NCBI GenBank assembly: GCA_038501785.1
Contig: JBAMJR010000102.1
Coordinates: forward strand, 943,501 to 1,007,500
From: Myoxocephalus aenaeus
Lineage: Eukaryota > Chordata > Actinopteri > Perciformes > Cottidae
Length of the DNA stretch: 64,000 nucleotides
Reading direction: 5' to 3'
Within the stretch, counting starts at the first letter, position 1, and each line of letters starts with the position of its first letter. The notes below the pieces were generated by a model. It saw only the letters and a list, made by a program, of their open reading frames with translations, had not been told where the DNA came from and did not search any database. This document shows, in pieces, positions 12,362-24,000 of this stretch. Both the position numbers and the translations under genes were made by a program.

Positions 12362-13255
12362 AGGAATAGTTCAACATTTGGGGAGTTGTCTGAGCTGATC
12401 TATACCACGCTCATGTCCGTACACTAAATATAAAGATGCTGCCAGGAGACAGTTAGCTTGGCTTAACACACGGCTGCTATGGCTGCTCCCGACTGAGAAA
12501 TATGTTGACGTCACTCCCTGTGAAACCAAGACTTTTTTACACTTTTGTACGGATTAACAAATACAATGTTAATCAGTGAGCGTTAGGCATGACCGGATAG
12601 GGGCCTTGGTTACTTTTGAATATGTTTCCTCCTGTCTCCTCCTGTTTCCTCCTGTTTCCTCCTGTCTCCTCCTGTCTCCTCCTGTTTCCTCCTGTCTCCT
12701 CCTCCTTTCTCCTCCTGTCGCCTCCTGTTTCCTCCTGTTTCCTCCTGTTTCCTCCTGTTTCCTCCTGTCTCCTCCTGTCTCCTCCTCCTTTCTCCTCCTG
12801 TCGCCTCCTGTTTCCTCCTGTTTCCTCCTCCTTTCTCCTCTTGTTTCCTCCTCCTTTCTCCTGTCTCCTCCTGTTTCCTCCTGTTTCCTCCTGTTTCCTC
12901 CTCCTTTCTCCTCTTGTTTCCTCCTCCTTTCTCCTTTCTCCTCCTGTCGCCTCCTGTTTCCTCCTGTTTCCTCCTCCTTTCTCCTCTTGTTTCCTCCTCC
13001 TTTCTCCTGTCTCCTCCTGTTTCCTCCTGTTTCCTCCTGTCTCCTCCTCCTTTCTCCTCCTGTCGCCTCCTGTTTCCTCCTGTTTCCTCCTGTTTCCTCC
13101 TGTTTCCTCCTGTTTCCTCCTGTTTCCTTGTCCTCTAGCTACGCCAAGTTAACCGGCTGTTGACAATAGCTTTATATTTAGTGTACAGACATGAGCGTGG
13201 TATCAATTGTCACATCTACTACTCGACAAGAGAGCAAATTTAAGCAATTTTAATC
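12362..13255. mobile_element. fold-back (inverted-arm) repeat, family B copy 1, with minisatellite core
   Basis: The left arm at about 12362-12470 and the right arm at about 13135-13250 are inverted copies of each other. They share GATACCACGCTCATGTC, GTACACTAAATATAAAG and GTTAGCTTGGCTTAA, read in opposite directions. This arrangement matches a palindromic interspersed repeat common in teleosts. Between the arms lies a pyrimidine minisatellite of about 510 bp that is not part of the usual family core. Related copies in the window are at about 15820-16310 and 51540-52010. Confidence 0.65.
12618..13130. repeat. pyrimidine-rich minisatellite (TCCTCCTGTTTCC-type)
   Basis: A tandem array of units such as TTTCCTCCTG, TCTCCTCCTG and CTCCTTTCTCCTC runs for about 510 bp, nearly all C and T on the plus strand. 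Larger blocks of mixed units recur, for example CCTCCTTTCTCCTCTTGTTT, which indicates higher-order duplication. The proline/serine/leucine open frames in three plus-strand frames here are repeat artefacts. Confidence 0.9.
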
Positions 13256-15815
13256 AGTGAGTTTGTATAAATCCAGCCAAGCCATTGTGATGTAATAATA
13301 GCTGTCACATTGCAAGAAAACATTTAAAGGAGCACTTCACCAAAAAAATAACAATAATATCTGAGCAAATCTTTTTTCTCAGTCATTAAGGAGCAATTTG
13401 AATATGCTGTCAACGTATTGATCAGTGAAATGACCAAAACCTAAACACAGAACCAGACATTAATCTGACAGACTCAGTTAGCAACTAAACAACGCTCAGG
13501 TGTATTATAGGTGAAATGCCCCTTTAATCGGTTTCCAAGTGTAGTAAATGTTTGTGTAAGTGACAATCAAGCCACTTGTATAACACGTTGCCCTCCAACA
13601 CCTCCGCCCATCGTGGTTGATGTTGCACGGCTGCTATAAAGACACCAAAAAGCGTCACCTTGACACGACCTCACACGTTCACTTCCTCCTCTGAGCCTCG
13701 TCCCACACTTTGGTTCAGTCTTATGATCGATCACACTACTGACTTGTTGATGTTTATGTAAAAAAGGAAATCTTAATTGTGAATGTTCAGTGTTTTTTCA
13801 TTAATACCTGCTCCACTTTGTGTGGCAATGCTCACTTTTAATTAGCACGATGTTACTAAAACGTTACTTTAAAGACCTCTAACGAATAAATGCGGTGTTT
13901 CATACAGTATGCTGATAGACAATGCAGGGGAGGATTATATCACAGATTTTCAAAGAAGAAAAAAAAAGAATTTCACTTTTAAACAACTGTAGTTAATCTA
14001 AAGTCAATTGATATGCAAAAGCAAAACCTTATTTTTGTATAAAAGAAAAAGTATTACAATTTATTATCGACCCATTGCATAATTATAATATCAAACAAAA
14101 CAGATTGACTGCGCTGCTCAATTTATCTGTTTCATGCTTTTAATCAATCTAATTTCGAGAAATCCAGGCTTGATTTTAAGCTTCAAAAGCAGCCAAAATG
14201 TGTGTAGTGAATCTCACTTTTTGCAACATCTGGCATCATTCTCACTCATTTGACACATTAGGCCATACGCCATGTGAGATATTACTAATTATATTGGTCG
14301 TTTAATCAGTATTTAGGTTACATTTTCTTCACAGAATCTGGTGTTTTCTGTACTGATACTGCGTTCACCTAGATTTAGAGCAAACTGAAAACTAAAGAGT
14401 GAAAGCAATGATTTCTATTGTGACATAATTTGCACATTTCCTTTATTTCTGATGGTCCTCGTAGGCATTATCTCTTTAATCCCAAATGCATGATCATTTT
14501 AGTGACAGTGCTTCAGAATAATGAACATTGTGTTGATTTCAACTTGGACAACATGTATGGTATTGATCTGTGCATGAAGTTAGGCTATAGCTCCTCAGAG
14601 TATCAGCATCCTTTTATGCAGATTCCTCACCCACCCACCTCTCTTAGCATGTTTGTTCTAGTTGTTTCTATTTATTTCATGCTCCCATTATGTCATCGTG
14701 TGTCTGGTGGTGAGAATACAAAACACAGTTGTGATGTCCTCAAAGCATGAGCAATATGTACAATCACTTCTTAAAGAAAGGACTCTTATCCCGTTGTATG
14801 CTGTTGAAAAAAGCATGAATATGATTGTTATCATAAGCATTATATCATAGGAAATTAACCCTAATGACAGTTTAAACATGGAAAGAACTTCTGAATGTAA
14901 AAGCAAGTTCTATGTCAATGTTTTTGTCAGTTTACTGATAGAAAAGCACACTATTTACAAGACTGTATAAAGCAATATATGGCAGAGTAATGTGTTTGTA
15001 ATAATAAAGCGCCAACGTTTAACACATGTGTGTGTGTGTGTGTGTGTATGCAACACATTCAGCAAAAATAATGGTAGTAAAGATCTAGAAACACAAATGG
15101 GTAAAATAGTAAAGCCTTTAATTGATTCAGTAAGTCTTCTGCTGTTCAACTTACTACAGAGTTTGTTTTCAGCCCTCCCTGAAGCAAAGTGTTGGTAATG
15201 AGGATTGCGACCAGTATTTTTACTCGTTAGTACTTCTCCCATCTGCTTCTTTCCACCTGGACACTTCCAGGAGAGACAGTTGGAGACATTGAAGGATCTG
15301 GGCCCGGGGTGGAAAACTTCCAGAGATCTAAGGACACGCTGGTGGTGTGCCCCTCATTAGAGGACCTATCTTTGATGTGTGAAGCATAATGGCCAATTAT
15401 TTTTTTCACCTACAGTTTCCTGACTGAGATTTACAAGCAACCATATGAACTGCTAGTGTTTTATAAAACAGCATATGCACAGAAGAACTTGCAACATAAT
15501 TCCATGATTTTGGTGCCAACACCCTATATTTAAATCTTCAGAGAGGAGGAAAAAATATGTGCACCATGTCTGTGATGTTTCTGCACTAGAAACAAGCCAG
15601 AAATTTTAATTACATTGATAGGTCCATCTTTCAAGTTCTTTGTATTTAAACACATTATAAAAACTAATGTTTACGTTAAAGAATACAAAGGTGGTGTTGC
15701 ATGTGGAAACCTTTAGAGCAGTGGTTGCAAAACATAATGAAATAGTAGGGGACACTGGTTTAGAAAGTGTCATCATGGGTTTGAACATAACAGGATGTAC
15801 GCCTATTCGCTGTCC
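13256..15815. other. intergenic, no gene seen
   Basis: AT-rich sequence without recognisable exons. A short TG tract sits at about 15027-15048. The open frame at 14430-14750 has no family resemblance and no splice context that supports it. Confidence 0.5.
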
Positions 15816-15819
15816 TTGG

Positions 15820-16310
15820 ACCAGAAGATTGATACCACTCATGTTTGTGCCACCAAAAAGACTGGAAATAGATGTGAAACAGGTAGCCTGGCTCTGAATG
15901 TAAAAAAAAAAAAAATGCCTACCAGCACTTCTACAGCTCAATAATTAACACTTTACATGTTTGATCTGTCAAATAACAGAAGAAAAGTTGTGGTTGCCAA
16001 CAAAGACTCCAGGATATCACAGCACCGAGCAAATAAATAGTTCAGAATATAACCTCTGTAAAAGCACATTAAGTCATTTTTAGACCTGAGTTCTAATCAA
16101 TGGAGATGTAACATGTTAATTAGTGAGCTTAATGCTTAAAGTTTGGGTTTAATGTATTTACCTCTGGAAACAGGCTACCTTTTTCAGAGTTTCCAGTCTA
16201 AGCTATAAGCAAACTGGCGGTAGTCGTATATTAAATGGACAGACCTGAGAGTGGTATAATTTATATCCTCATCTAACTCTCAACAAGAAAGGGAATAAGT
16301 GAATTTCCCA
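15820..16310. mobile_element. fold-back repeat, family B copy 2
   Basis: The left half contains AGATTGATACCACTCATGT, ACTGGAAATAGATG, TAGCCTGGCTCTG and GCCTACCAGCACTTCTAC, then AATTAACACTTTACATG. The right half contains the inverse forms: AACATGTTAATTAGTGAGC, GAGTTTCCAGTCTAAGC, and GAGAGTGGTATAATTTATA with CCTCATCTAACTCTC. This is the same palindromic teleost family as the copies at 12.4-13.3 kb and 51.5-52.0 kb, and it shows the central part that copy 1 lacks. Confidence 0.65.
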
Positions 16311-17532
16311 TATTGTACAGCTTTTAAACATCAATCTTTGCCTCAAAATCAGACACTGTAAAGTCCACACCATCAAAGCTGCAGAGATTTGATCCAACAT
16401 TTCACCACACAGAATAAAAATATATCGCAGTGCACGCTACAGGACATGGTACTCCAATAATCGGCAGTCAATTTAGACAGTGATTTAAAAGCCATCGTAA
16501 AATGAGAAGTGTTCCAGAAACCATTAGTGTTGCACATTTCAGTACTCATCATATCACATCCCCCACAGAAGCACAGACAGTCTGCTGTCAGAACGCAGCT
16601 GGTGGCTGACAAACTGTCCCCAAAGTGGCCCCCATGTCTGCATAATAAATCATGACATAAAGAGATGGAGACAAACAACGCAAGCTGTGTAATGTGATGT
16701 ACAAGCTCGACAAGGAAGGCAGAAACTGAGCAGAGTGTGCAAAATGAATCATGAACATTCAAATGAACCAGATTTTATACTTCTGACTAATAATGTATTG
16801 AAATTTTGAAGCAGAAAACATTTTCCTACATTTAGAATTACACAATGATTGATTACTGCGTCATAAAACACTGAACTTGTTCCTCAACATGTAACTTTAA
16901 AGCTGCAGCTGTAAGAAAACATGATCAAATCTCAATAGATAACTGTTACATTGACATCTCTAAAGTGCAGAAAGATTTTAATTTTAAAACCAAAGTATCC
17001 TATAACATCACGGTCACGTTTGTTTGCCAACCCGGCCAGCTTGTAATTATACCAACACAAAGAAAATGGAGAAAAAAAATCTTGCTGTTTGCTGTTTTAG
17101 AAAACCTTTGCTTTTGTTTGGACATTTTAATTTGTCATTTGGAGATGTATACACATCAGAAAGAAATATCGTACATCTTAAAATGAGGAAATGGGATGTT
17201 CATGCTGACGTAATTAAAATGAACACAAAAGTGCAATTACTTAAAATAAAATGTATAGTCATTAGGTTCGGAGGTGTAAATTGACATCTGCTTTTATAAG
17301 CAATAAAGCATGTATCTTTTGCTCCAGAGATAATACTGTCCAACATTTAGCGGCAGTTATGAATAATAAATAGATCAGTTCATCTGGTTTGAAGAGAAGC
17401 TGGACGACAATCCAACATACGCTGATAGAGGTTCACGCTCCATTTCTTTTGAAAGCAGTAGAGAAACCTCCTCAGAGCGCGTTCCCTAGGAGTTAACCGT
17501 CCACAGAGCTTCGACGTGGAATCGACACAATT
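16311..17532. other. intergenic / 3' side of sys1, no other gene seen
   Basis: No exons are recognised on either strand. The part nearest 17532 is probably sys1 3' UTR. I could not find a clear minus-strand AATAAA within 250 bp of the stop, so the mRNA end is undetermined. Confidence 0.45.
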
Positions 17533-18417
17533 TCACAGGTTAGATTTGGGTCCACTATTGACTGGAATAGCCCTGAGCTCAGTCCGCATGCACATGTACT
17601 CTCCGATTACAGCCATCAACGCCATGCAGGCTACATTGACGAGCCACCAGGACAGGGCAGATGGAAGATGAGCATTATAGATCCAGCAGCCAATCATATG
17701 GAAGAAGTGCACAGTGACTGTGAAGTCCAGGCACTGTTTCCCCCGACGGATGAAAAACCACAGACCGAGGGCGCTGCAGGACAAATGACAGAAAAGTTAC
17801 GATATAGGCCATGCTCATGTATGTTTCAGTTTTGTGTGAATACAAAAATGCCCCTGCAAAGTTGTAAATGTTCAAGTCTTTCCATATACCAAATCTAAAG
17901 AAATTATCCATTTTATTTGTATGTAATTAAATACATTTAGTAGTTTAGTCCTCCTAGTTTAAAATCCTTTAACTTGTGCAGTTGTGAATACATCTGTCAT
18001 GTTATTTAAATCAAGAGATGCTTGAACAACCGCATTTTAGGTGTTACAGTCCTCATCTCTGTGGTTGACAGAGGAAAAAGAGATGACTTACCTGGTAAGA
18101 GAGTTCAAGAGGAATGCCATCATTGAGAGCCTCCCCTGTATCGATGCAAAACCAAGGACCTTCCAAAGCAGACCAAAGATTTAAATACCGTTTCGAGAGT
18201 CTACAAATGTGCCACAAACATACATCACACAGCTGGCAGAGAATGTACAACTTACATCATAGCTGAAGATCTGGTCCAGCGATCGACTAGTTTGCACCAG
18301 ACTGTCCACTCCAGCTAACCAAAGGCCCAAGAAGCTGTAGTAGATGCACTGCATCAACACAATCTGACTCACAATGAGGACCGGGTCCCAGATGTAGCTA
18401 CGGAAGTGACTGGCCAT
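17533..18417 (-). CDS. sys1: SYS1 Golgi trafficking protein
   Basis: SYS1 is a four-pass Golgi membrane protein that recruits the ARF-like GTPase ARFRP1 to the trans-Golgi. Coding exons on the minus strand: 18417-18256, 18159-18092 and 17773-17533, all GT-AG. The total is 471 nt, giving 156 aa, exactly the human length. The N-terminus MASHFRSYIWDPVLIVSQIV, the middle GRLSMMAFLLNSLT, and FFIRRGKQCLDFTVTVHFFH plus MAVIGEYMCMRTEL all match the family closely. Exon 2 (68 nt) is found only by choosing the acceptor so that VLGFAS joins SYD of exon 1. An upstream untranslated part begins after an acceptor near 18512. A further untranslated exon probably ends near 19500, placing the promoter near 19.5-19.7 kb. 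Confidence 0.97.
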
Positions 18418-18512
18418 TGCAGACTGATGTTACACGTAGAGGTGTATTACCGGGTGGACCCAACTGTTACCAGCTGGGCCATCTAGTTTGACCTGCGAGT
18501 GAGCTCAAAATC

Positions 18513-19814
18513 TGAAACACAAAAGGTAAAATAGAATGAAATGTATTATCTTGTCTTGAGTTTTTAATGTTAGCCTAAGAAGTAGGACAATGACTGTAGC
18601 ATCATCGCTATTTCAGTAAGAATACAGCCAACTACACTGCTGTAAAGTACATATAGTATATAGCAGATGGAATAAGAAGTATAGGCTTAAATCTGGGTTT
18701 GGAAAAACACAGGAAAGTGAAGAGCTGGACCTCACAATGAGCTCTCCTGTAAAATGATATTAGCTTGTAATCACTGTATGGCATTTTGTTCTTGGGGTAT
18801 TTGGTGTGCGCATAACATGTGAATAGTTTAAGCAGTACAAACAGTCCTTACAAAATAAACTATTAACGTTACTTTGTCAACAGGCCAGACATGTGATCAA
18901 CGCAATCTTGTCCCTTTTCATCTTTTCTATCAAATGTAATCTTTGTATACAGCTAAAAAAAAGTCAACTTAATTCATATGAAAAGATAAACAATAGATCA
19001 TCTGTAATTAATCAACTAAAGAAGATGAGTAAATGCATAAATCCACCTCTGTATGAGAGCATCTGCCCATGGTTAACCTATATATATGTAGAGTTATTTC
19101 TGCATGTGATAACATAATAGGAGAGTAAAAGGTCCTTTCAATATCCAGTAAATACCTTGAGTAAACCTCCACTGGTGTGTCTATCCAGCCTTGACTGTCA
19201 CCTAGCTAGATGTCCCCTAGCTAACACAATGATTAGCAATGCTCACGTTAACTAATTACAGTCCGTTGACACACCGTGTTTTAAATACTCAAAACCCTCA
19301 GTGCCATTAATTTCAAGCAAACCTAAAAGCCAAGTTACCGCAGACATTTGACGCTAACTAATTGTGTGTGTAAACAACAGCACCGCTGTAGTAGGTTGTC
19401 TTTCTTGTCTCAGGCTAACGTACAGCAAGATAACCAACAAGTTAGCCTGTTTCCTTTAGAAGCTTAACTGTTTTAACAAACATGGCCAGCGGATACCAAC
19501 CTGAGCACTAAGGTTACAACGTGTCCAGGGTGCCGTACTGACGATAACCTCTTCGGTTGCTTACTGTTTTCAAAACTTTACTGTTAAGGCCTAGTAATCG
19601 ATTGTAGCTCGTTAACAACACGGAAGTCGAGGCGGTGGATCCGGAAAGAAAACTACATGCGAACAGTTTATTTTCAAAGTAAAACACCGTAGTCGTATCA
19701 TTGAGACTATCTGTGCGGATTTCCCCCCGTAACTTCATTTCAGCTAACAGTGGATTAATAAAATCGAATAATTAGTATATTCTAGCTACATTTGCGATTA
19801 TTGTGACGTACTCA
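18513..19814. other. sys1 5' intron and shared upstream region
   Basis: No coding exon is seen. A splice-donor-like site on the minus strand (CAG/GTTGGT near 19500) suggests an untranslated sys1 exon. The gap to the tentative first exon of the plus-strand thioesterase gene is only about 300 bp, so a shared bidirectional promoter is plausible. It is not proven, and the region is not strongly CpG-rich. Confidence 0.4.
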
Positions 19815-19893
19815 ATGTTTCTTTTGGGGTTTTTATGCAAGCGCAACGTTTATTTTGAAATATCTTTAGTTTTAGCTTCCGTAGGATGTAACG
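19815..19893 (+). CDS. tentative first coding exon of the thioesterase gene
   Basis: The exon at 21025 has no good internal start and needs an upstream exon ending in phase 1. An ATG at 19815 opens 26 codons plus one base and is followed by a donor-like AACG/GTACGT at 19894. The phase fits exactly and would add MFLLGFLCKRNVYFE and eleven more residues: a basic, hydrophobic leader that could act as a targeting sequence. Only phase, position and a passable donor support it. Confidence 0.35.
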
Positions 19894-20489
19894 GTACGTT
19901 AAAGTTGCAGCAGTAGGTTGTTATACAGCCAATTCAACTACATTATAACATAGATATAACTTTTAATTATAAAACATACAAAATAAATGATAAAACAGCT
20001 ATAACTTTATGATTCTGTTTAGGCCAGCAGAGAAGGCTTAGCTGGCCCTGACGGCCCGCTACTGAATTAACCCTCGGATCAGTTTTCAGGTTTAATATTT
20101 AGCTCTGTCAATCATACAATGGGCATGACACGGAAGGGTTTCATGTGTTGTGTAACGCATACTCATAACTCATTCATTTTACATGGTTAGACAGAAACAG
20201 TTCATGTGAGTGTGACAACTTTTCGACAACTAATAGAAACAAAAATGAGACCATGCATCGGAGTACACAGGAACCTGGCATGTTTGCATCGAGCTATGGG
20301 TAAGAATGTGGTTGTAGAGGTCTTTGGAGAACCTGGGTGTGAAATGAGCAGTGAAATCTACTTTGACTGGGAGTACATGTGCTAATATGATACTGCAGGT
20401 CTTCAACTGCTGCTTTTGCATGCCGGTCTGGTTGTAATTTATGTGACCACATGAGATCATTTTATTACAAGTGTAAAATAATCTCAAAA

Positions 20490-20767
20490 CATGCTTTTAA
20501 AAGAAAGACGTTCAAAATATAAGCAGGCATACATACAGGCATATATATGTATATGTATTCTTTTAATCAAACTATTGTCTCTCATTCATTTGTGTCATTT
20601 AAGGTTTACTGTATGCTTTGAAATTCTCATTGTTAGTTTAAATACTACATTTCCTCACTTTTTCATGTTTACACCCAGATTTCACAAAATGTTTTGTCAT
20701 GGAAATTTGGTTTAAAGTCATGAAAAAGTCATGGAAAAGCCATTGGTCAAATGTGTATGAACCCTGA
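20490..20767 (+). repeat. dispersed repeat, family C copy 1
   Basis: This segment lies in the putative first intron of the thioesterase gene. It is repeated with few differences at about 31939-32207. Shared blocks include AATATAAGCAGGCATACAT, TCTTTTAATCAAACTATTG, TCATTTAAGGTTTACTGTAT, TTCACAAAATGTTT and GTGTATGAACCCTG. No terminal repeats or coding sequence are seen. Confidence 0.75.
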
Positions 20768-21024
20768 TTCTTGCTATTCTCTTGTGAAATACTGCACTTG
20801 GCACACATGTCTCCTCATTAGCTATTGTCTAGTTTGTATGTGGAGAAATGTTAAATTGCATAAATGTAAAAATGTCTCCACATCAAGGTCTGTTGGATCC
20901 TTATCGGCCCTCTGATACTTGCCACACATTCAAATAATGTCAGTAGAGTGTTTACAATTTGAATTTAAATGCTTTATTTTGATATACTTCAAAGCTCACA
21001 GGTATATTTTTCTTCGCCCTGTAG

Positions 21025-24000
21025 GCGGAGTTCGGTGGAAGAGCAGCTTTAGAACAGCCCCCCTGTTGACAGCCACTCCTCTTCGTGCCCTCATAGATGA
21101 ACCGATCAGCATCAGAGGGCGTTTCCTGACCCCTCAGTGTCCCGTCACAGTGTGCGCACAAATGCAAAGTGATGACGGTGACCTGTGGGAGGCCTTCGCC
21201 CATTATAATACAAATGCAGATGGCACTGTCAATTGTGAGTCACAATGCAGTATATTCCCCGTTGGGTTAGATGCAATGCTTTTGTAATAATGTAATTACT
21301 ACAAATGTAATGTATTAACTTGATACAATATCTGAAAGAAAACACAATAGCCTGATTATAGATGTGAGGAAAGGGTTCAAATAAATGTTGGAAAACAGCA
21401 TTATTAATGTAAGATTTAAACTTTTATTACTACGACCACCCTGCCTTTTTGGTTTTTTTTGCAGGTATTTAACAAAACGTATACAGTTTCTCAAAATTAA
21501 AAGGAGATTTGAGCCACTTAAAGAACAAAAGAGTAATTAAGCGGAATATACAGTTTCGACTGTAAAGCTGTCTAAACAATGAAACAAGTTAACATTGAAT
21601 CTGTGTATCATGGAGGCAACTTTTAGAAATCAGATTATTTGAGCCATTTAGACTTTTATAAAGAGATCTTCTACACTCTCTGTTTCTGTCTCCTCCAAAG
21701 TGACCAGGGATCGTTCAGTCGGGGGTTCATATTTGGGCTGTGAGCCGATGGGACTGTTCTGGGGACTGCAGCCAGCTCCTGGTTCAAGAGAAGGTTTGAG
21801 GCATGTGATGTCAACAAGCTCACTGACGGCTAAAGAAATAAACGTTTGAGGCATCAAACCCAACTTTGTGTTGTCTTTTACAATAGTAGCAAAGCCCAAC
21901 AACTCTACATCAACCCTATAAATATTGGCGCCTCGTGTTTGTTCAGGCAGGGCACCGTGGTCATTTTAAAGTAATCTTTTCATACATGACCACAATCTAA
22001 CTCAATTAGTCAGTTCATATAAACAGATGTGGCTTTCATTCCTTCTACATTTGAACTAGCTGCTACACATAATGCCTGCTTCCCACAAATGTAATTCCCT
22101 CCAGCATCCACTCATTTTAGAATTAGGTCTGATTGAATATAATGTGATTAAAAGCAAAATCGACTAAAGTCAATTTAATTATGTCTTGTTTAAATCTGTG
22201 GGACGTTCACACATATTTGTTCTTGAGCATTAAAGGTGAAGGGGCCACACTGGCAATTTTGAATGCTTCTATTTCTGACAATGAATGATAAATTGATGAG
22301 TTTCCTGAGTGAATTGTGCTCTTTGTTTCAGGCTCAGGAAAAAGAATGTAGAGACTCCATACGTGACACTCATGTCCTTACTGGAGGGCCACGTGTCCCC
22401 CAGTGAGAAGCAGAGCACCGAGCTGGCGGCAGTAACTGCTGAGCGCTGGTACATGGCACCAGGTGTACGCAGAATAGAGATCCGCCAGGATGGACTTGTG
22501 GGGACGTTGTTTTTACCGCCTGGTGAGCATAATATTTGATGAATTTACTCACAATGGTTTTTAAGACTGCCATGACTGAACATACTTGACTGATGTCCTG
22601 CAGGCCCAGGCCCGTTTCCAGCTATGTTGGACCTGTGGGGGATGGGTGGAGGACTGGTAGAGTACCGCTCCGCCCTGTTTGCATCCAAGGGCTACGCTAG
22701 CTTTTCTCTTGCCTACTTCGGGCACAAAGATTTGTCTGGCCCTGAAAACTGTGTCAATGTTGGTGATTCATATTTCAAAGTAAGATAAGCTGCTTTATTT
22801 CCTGCTTTCTGCATCATATACAGTACATCTCACTTTACAATATCTCCCATTTACTTTGATTATTTTGTCATTAATTTGAAATATCCTATTTGTTTGTTTG
22901 GACAGTCGGCATACCGCCTACTTCAAGATCATCCTCAGGTCTCTGCAGACAGAATTGGGATCATTGGTCTCTCCTTTGGAGTTTACCTGACTCTTAGAAT
23001 TGCCATTCAGGCTGGTGTGAAAGTATGTCAGATAGTCACGTTGATCAACACACAGCTGTTTCTGGTGACTTCACATCGCCTTTCAACAATGAACGTTTTC
23101 TCCTCCAGCCATCCTGTTTGATTTGTATCAATGGCCCAGTAGGAAGCACCATCAAGCTCTCAGATGCAGATGGCAGGACTCACAGCTTTGGAAGGTAATT
23201 AAAGATGCCATTTGTAGGATAATATTGTCAAGACATCACTGGGATTATTGAGTCTAAGGCTCTGATCGGGGCTGGGATCAGGTGTGATACTTACATCTAT
23301 AGACCAAACTACTCATGTTAGTATTATAGATAAAGCAGAATTGTTAATTTAATTGTCTAACCGATTGAGATCTAGTAAAATAGCTTCAGAGGCAGAACAT
23401 GTGTATCCCAGAGGTTGTTTTCAATAATTTCCCCAATGACTGATTATTGTTATTTCTCTCTAAACTTGTCCTTTTAGTGAGCCGGAACATTTGATCTGTG
23501 ATCAAGGCTATGTGAGTTTCAGAAGCCTCTCCTTGCCTGAAAACATTTGCCCTGAGAGTAAAGTGAAGGTGAAGACTTAACACTCCTGAATCCACCATAA
23601 CACATGTACCCACTCAGGCTTACAAAATATATTGAAGCAATATATGCATGTTGATATTTTGTATTAATAAGAGAAACTCTGCTCCAGAATGACATCTTGT
23701 GTTTTTCACAGATAGAGCACCTCGCCTGTCCATTAATGTACATCGTGGGTGAAGATGACCTGAGCTCTTCAAGTATGGAGAATGCAAACCTGGTAAACTC
23801 TGTCTTATTTTACTGTAAAAAAAAGTATTTTGAAATGATTGACGTTGGAAAGCGTTTATGTTCTCCTTGATAAAGCATGCAAACCATACTGGATATGGTT
23901 TTGTTTTACGTGATATTTGTTATTTGAGCAGTCCTGACCTCACACTCCTTTAAAAACACATGAACTTGAACTGTAAATTAAATTAAATTGTAAATATCAG

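Noticed and set aside
12576..13163. Three overlapping open frames rich in F, P, V, S, C and L
   Set aside because: They are translations of a pyrimidine minisatellite, open in all three frames of one strand. No conserved domain is present.
20919..21024. ATG at 20919 as the start of the thioesterase gene
   Set aside because: The 35 codons before 21025 are AT-rich and unlike any family leader, and a clear acceptor (CGCCCTGTAG) precedes 21025. An upstream exon is more likely.
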